Below, one piece after another: positions 7,383 to 8,733 of a DNA stretch of 8,733 bases (positions within the stretch are counted from its first letter, which is position 1; each line of letters begins with the position of its first letter). Source of the DNA: Massilia sp. Lineage in GTDB: Bacteria > Pseudomonadota > Gammaproteobacteria > Burkholderiales > Burkholderiaceae_D. The DNA is taken from contig DOUW01000511.1 of the NCBI GenBank assembly GCA_003520365.1, forward strand, positions 1-8,733. The letters run 5' to 3'. A program made the translations under genes and the position numbers. The notes under the pieces were generated by a model. The model was not told where the DNA came from and searched no databases. It was given only the letters and a program-made list of their open reading frames with translations.

Positions 7383-8276
7383 TTAGCGCTGCATCCCCCA
7401 CCGCCTCACCGTCACCCGCTCCAGCGTCTGGAACACGATATGTTCGACCGCCAGCCCGATCAGGATCACCGCCGCCAGCCCCGCAAACACTTTGTCCGTG
7501 AACAGCTCGTTGCGGCTCTGGAAGATGAACCAGCCGAGCCCGCCCTGCCCCGAGGTCGTGCCGAACACCAGCTCGGCGGCGATCAGGGTGCGCCAGGCAA
7601 ACGCCCAGGCGATCTTCAGGCCCGACAGGATGGCCGGCAGCGCCGCCGGGACCAGGATCTGCAGCACCAGGCGCAGGCCTTTCAAGCCGTAGTTGCGCCC
7701 GGCCATGCGCAGCGTCTCGGGCACGGCCCGGAAACCGGCGCAGGCGTTCAGCGTCAGGGGCCACATCACGGAATGCATCAGCACCATGATCAGGCTGCCC
7801 TTGCCCAGGCCGAACCACAGCAGGGCCAGCGGCAGCAAGGCGATCGCCGGCAGCGGGTTGAACATCGAGGTCAGGGTGTCGATGAGTTCGCGCCCGAGCC
7901 GGTTCGACACCGCCAGCCAGGTCAGCAGGAAGGCGCCGAGAATGCCGGCCAGGTAGCCCTGGGTCAGCACGGCGAACGAGACGGCCACGTAGCCGAACAG
8001 CTCGCCGGTGGCGATGCCGTCGATGAGCGCCCTGCCCGTCGCCAGGGCCGTCGGCAGCAGCAGCTCGTTGTCGTACCAGCGCGCCAGCGCTTCCCAGAGC
8101 AGGGCCAGCACCAGCAACAAGGCCGCCTTGCGCAGCCAGGCGAGCTCGCCGAAGGCAAACCAGCGTGGACCGGCTGCGGCCTGCATCGATGCGCCCAGCG
8201 GGGCAGCACCCAAGATGGGCGTCGCCAGGGCGAGTTCGTACTCGGGACGGATGGGTGGTTCGCGGAAGGCTGTCAT
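7383..8276 (-). CDS. ABC transporter permease, nitrate/sulfonate/taurine (SsuC/TauC) class
   Basis: This inner-membrane subunit of an importer has 297 residues, slightly long for the class because of a soluble N-terminus of about 45 residues. Hydrophobic segments lie near 47-66, 94-123, 141-158, 160-182, 205-235 and 262-284, consistent with the six-helix BPD_transp_1 fold. Class landmarks are LLLPTALAT (72-80), MFNPLPAIALLPLALLWFGLGKGS (138-161; the PLPAIA..PL..LWFG wording is diagnostic) and a degenerate EAA loop (about 189-215, ending LVPAALP) that contacts the ATPase. The ATG at 8276 overlaps the ATPase stop as ATGA and lacks a Shine-Dalgarno site, suggesting translational coupling. No substrate-binding protein is in the window, so the substrate (sulfonate, taurine, nitrate or other) cannot be named. 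Confidence 0.92.
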   Translation of the reverse strand: MTAFREPPIRPEYELALATPILGAAPLGASMQAAAGPRWFAFGELAWLRKAALLLVLALLWEALARWYDNELLLPTALATGRALIDGIATGELFGYVAVSFAVLTQGYLAGILGAFLLTWLAVSNRLGRELIDTLTSMFNPLPAIALLPLALLWFGLGKGSLIMVLMHSVMWPLTLNACAGFRAVPETLRMAGRNYGLKGLRLVLQILVPAALPAILSGLKIAWAFAWRTLIAAELVFGTTSGQGGLGWFIFQSRNELFTDKVFAGLAAVILIGLAVEHIVFQTLERVTVRRWGMQR

Positions 8277-8733
8277 GGATGGGCGGCGTAGCCGGGAGCG
8301 GTGGAAGGAATGCCGGACGCCGCAACGGCGGCTGCGCCGAACAGCAGGCGGTGGATGCGTTCGTTCGCGGCCTGGAATTCAGGGCTGCCGGCGCTGCCCA
8401 GGTCGAACTGGTGGCTGTTGAGTTCCGCGCGCACGCGGCCCGGGTGCGGGCTGAGCAGCAGGATGCGGTTGCCCACCACCAGCGCTTCCTCGATCGAATG
8501 GGTCACGAACAGCATGGTGAAACCGATCTCTTGCCATAGCGCCTGCAGTTCTTCCTGCATCTTGCGCCGGGTGAGCGCATCGAGCGCGGCGAAGGGTTCG
8601 TCCATCAGCAGGATCTCGGGCTGCATGGCCAGCGCCCGTGCGATCGCTACGCGCGCCTTCATGCCGCCCGAGAGCGTGTGCGGATAGGAGTCGCCGAAGC
8701 GCGCCAGGCCGACCTTGCCGAGCCAGTGGCGCG
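8273..8733 (-). CDS. ABC transporter ATP-binding protein, SsuB/TauB class (5' truncated)
   Basis: The frame is open to the right edge and ends at TGA (8275-8273), leaving about 153 C-terminal residues; the Walker A half lies outside. Before the first in-window Met it reads through RHWLGKVGLARFGDSYPHTLSGGM, broken here as RHWLGKVGLARFGDS then YPHTLSGGM. Visible motifs are the ABC signature LSGGMKAR, Walker B LLMDEP with the catalytic Glu, the D-loop AALDALT, and the H-loop histidine in FVTHSIEEAL. The signature is LSGGMKAR where LSGGMRQR is usual, which I regard as ordinary variation. After the nucleotide-binding domain a tail of about 50 residues includes SPHPGRV, typical of the nitrate/sulfonate/taurine importers. 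It powers the permease that follows, with a 4-bp overlap. Confidence 0.92.
   Translation of the reverse strand, partial: RHWLGKVGLARFGDSYPHTLSGGMKARVAIARALAMQPEILLMDEPFAALDALTRRKMQEELQALWQEIGFTMLFVTHSIEEALVVGNRILLLSPHPGRVRAELNSHQFDLGSAGSPEFQAANERIHRLLFGAAAVAASGIPSTAPGYAAHP

Noticed and set aside
7126..8325. Minus-strand frame of 399 codons over the permease
   Set aside because: It is another frame of the same strand, rich in Arg, Pro and Ala without hydrophobic helices; the overlapping 297-residue frame is a clear permease.

Overview
The window is high-GC bacterial DNA with core metabolic genes of Betaproteobacteria type. Protein wording (PyrE, GatB, IlvI with a GEGS thiamine motif) and GTAG-headed palindromic repeats suggest Oxalobacteraceae, perhaps a Massilia-like genus. 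That assignment is inference from memory, not a database match. Seven genes have clear family assignments and one end fragment is partly readable. There is no tRNA, rRNA, CRISPR array or insertion sequence.

Layout, left to right. (1) Positions 1-219 (+) hold the tail of a response-regulator receiver domain. (2) pyrE (291-953, +) encodes orotate phosphoribosyltransferase. (3) A type II toxin-antitoxin operon on the minus strand, hipB-hipA (2639 to 1003), converges on pyrE. It is preceded by an AT-rich control region carrying four near-identical 17-bp dyads spaced 49-50 bp centre to centre. (4) gatB (4355-2895, -) ends in a clear intrinsic terminator. (5) Positions 4356-4582 are non-coding, with two GTAG-type palindromes. 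(6) ilvI-ilvH (6808 to 4583, -) encode both acetolactate synthase subunits; the two genes abut with no gap. (7) Positions 6809-7382 are a long non-coding stretch with a candidate ilv promoter, a strong dyad, chained small upstream ORFs and three GTAG-type palindromes. (8) An ABC transporter ATPase (partial, enters from the right edge) and its permease, of the nitrate/sulfonate/taurine class, overlap by 4 bp (8733 to 7383, -).

How the genes work together: ilvI and ilvH make one enzyme, valine-sensitive acetolactate synthase. hipB and hipA make a repressor-antitoxin and kinase-toxin pair that should autoregulate through the upstream dyads. The ATPase and permease make two parts of one importer whose substrate-binding protein lies outside the window. 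pyrE and gatB are stand-alone housekeeping genes here; gatB is not next to gatC and gatA.

I saw no clearly undescribed system. The best candidates for a second look are the regularly spaced operator array of hipBA, the long structured leader of ilvI, and the two clusters of GTAG palindromes bracketing the ilvIH segment.
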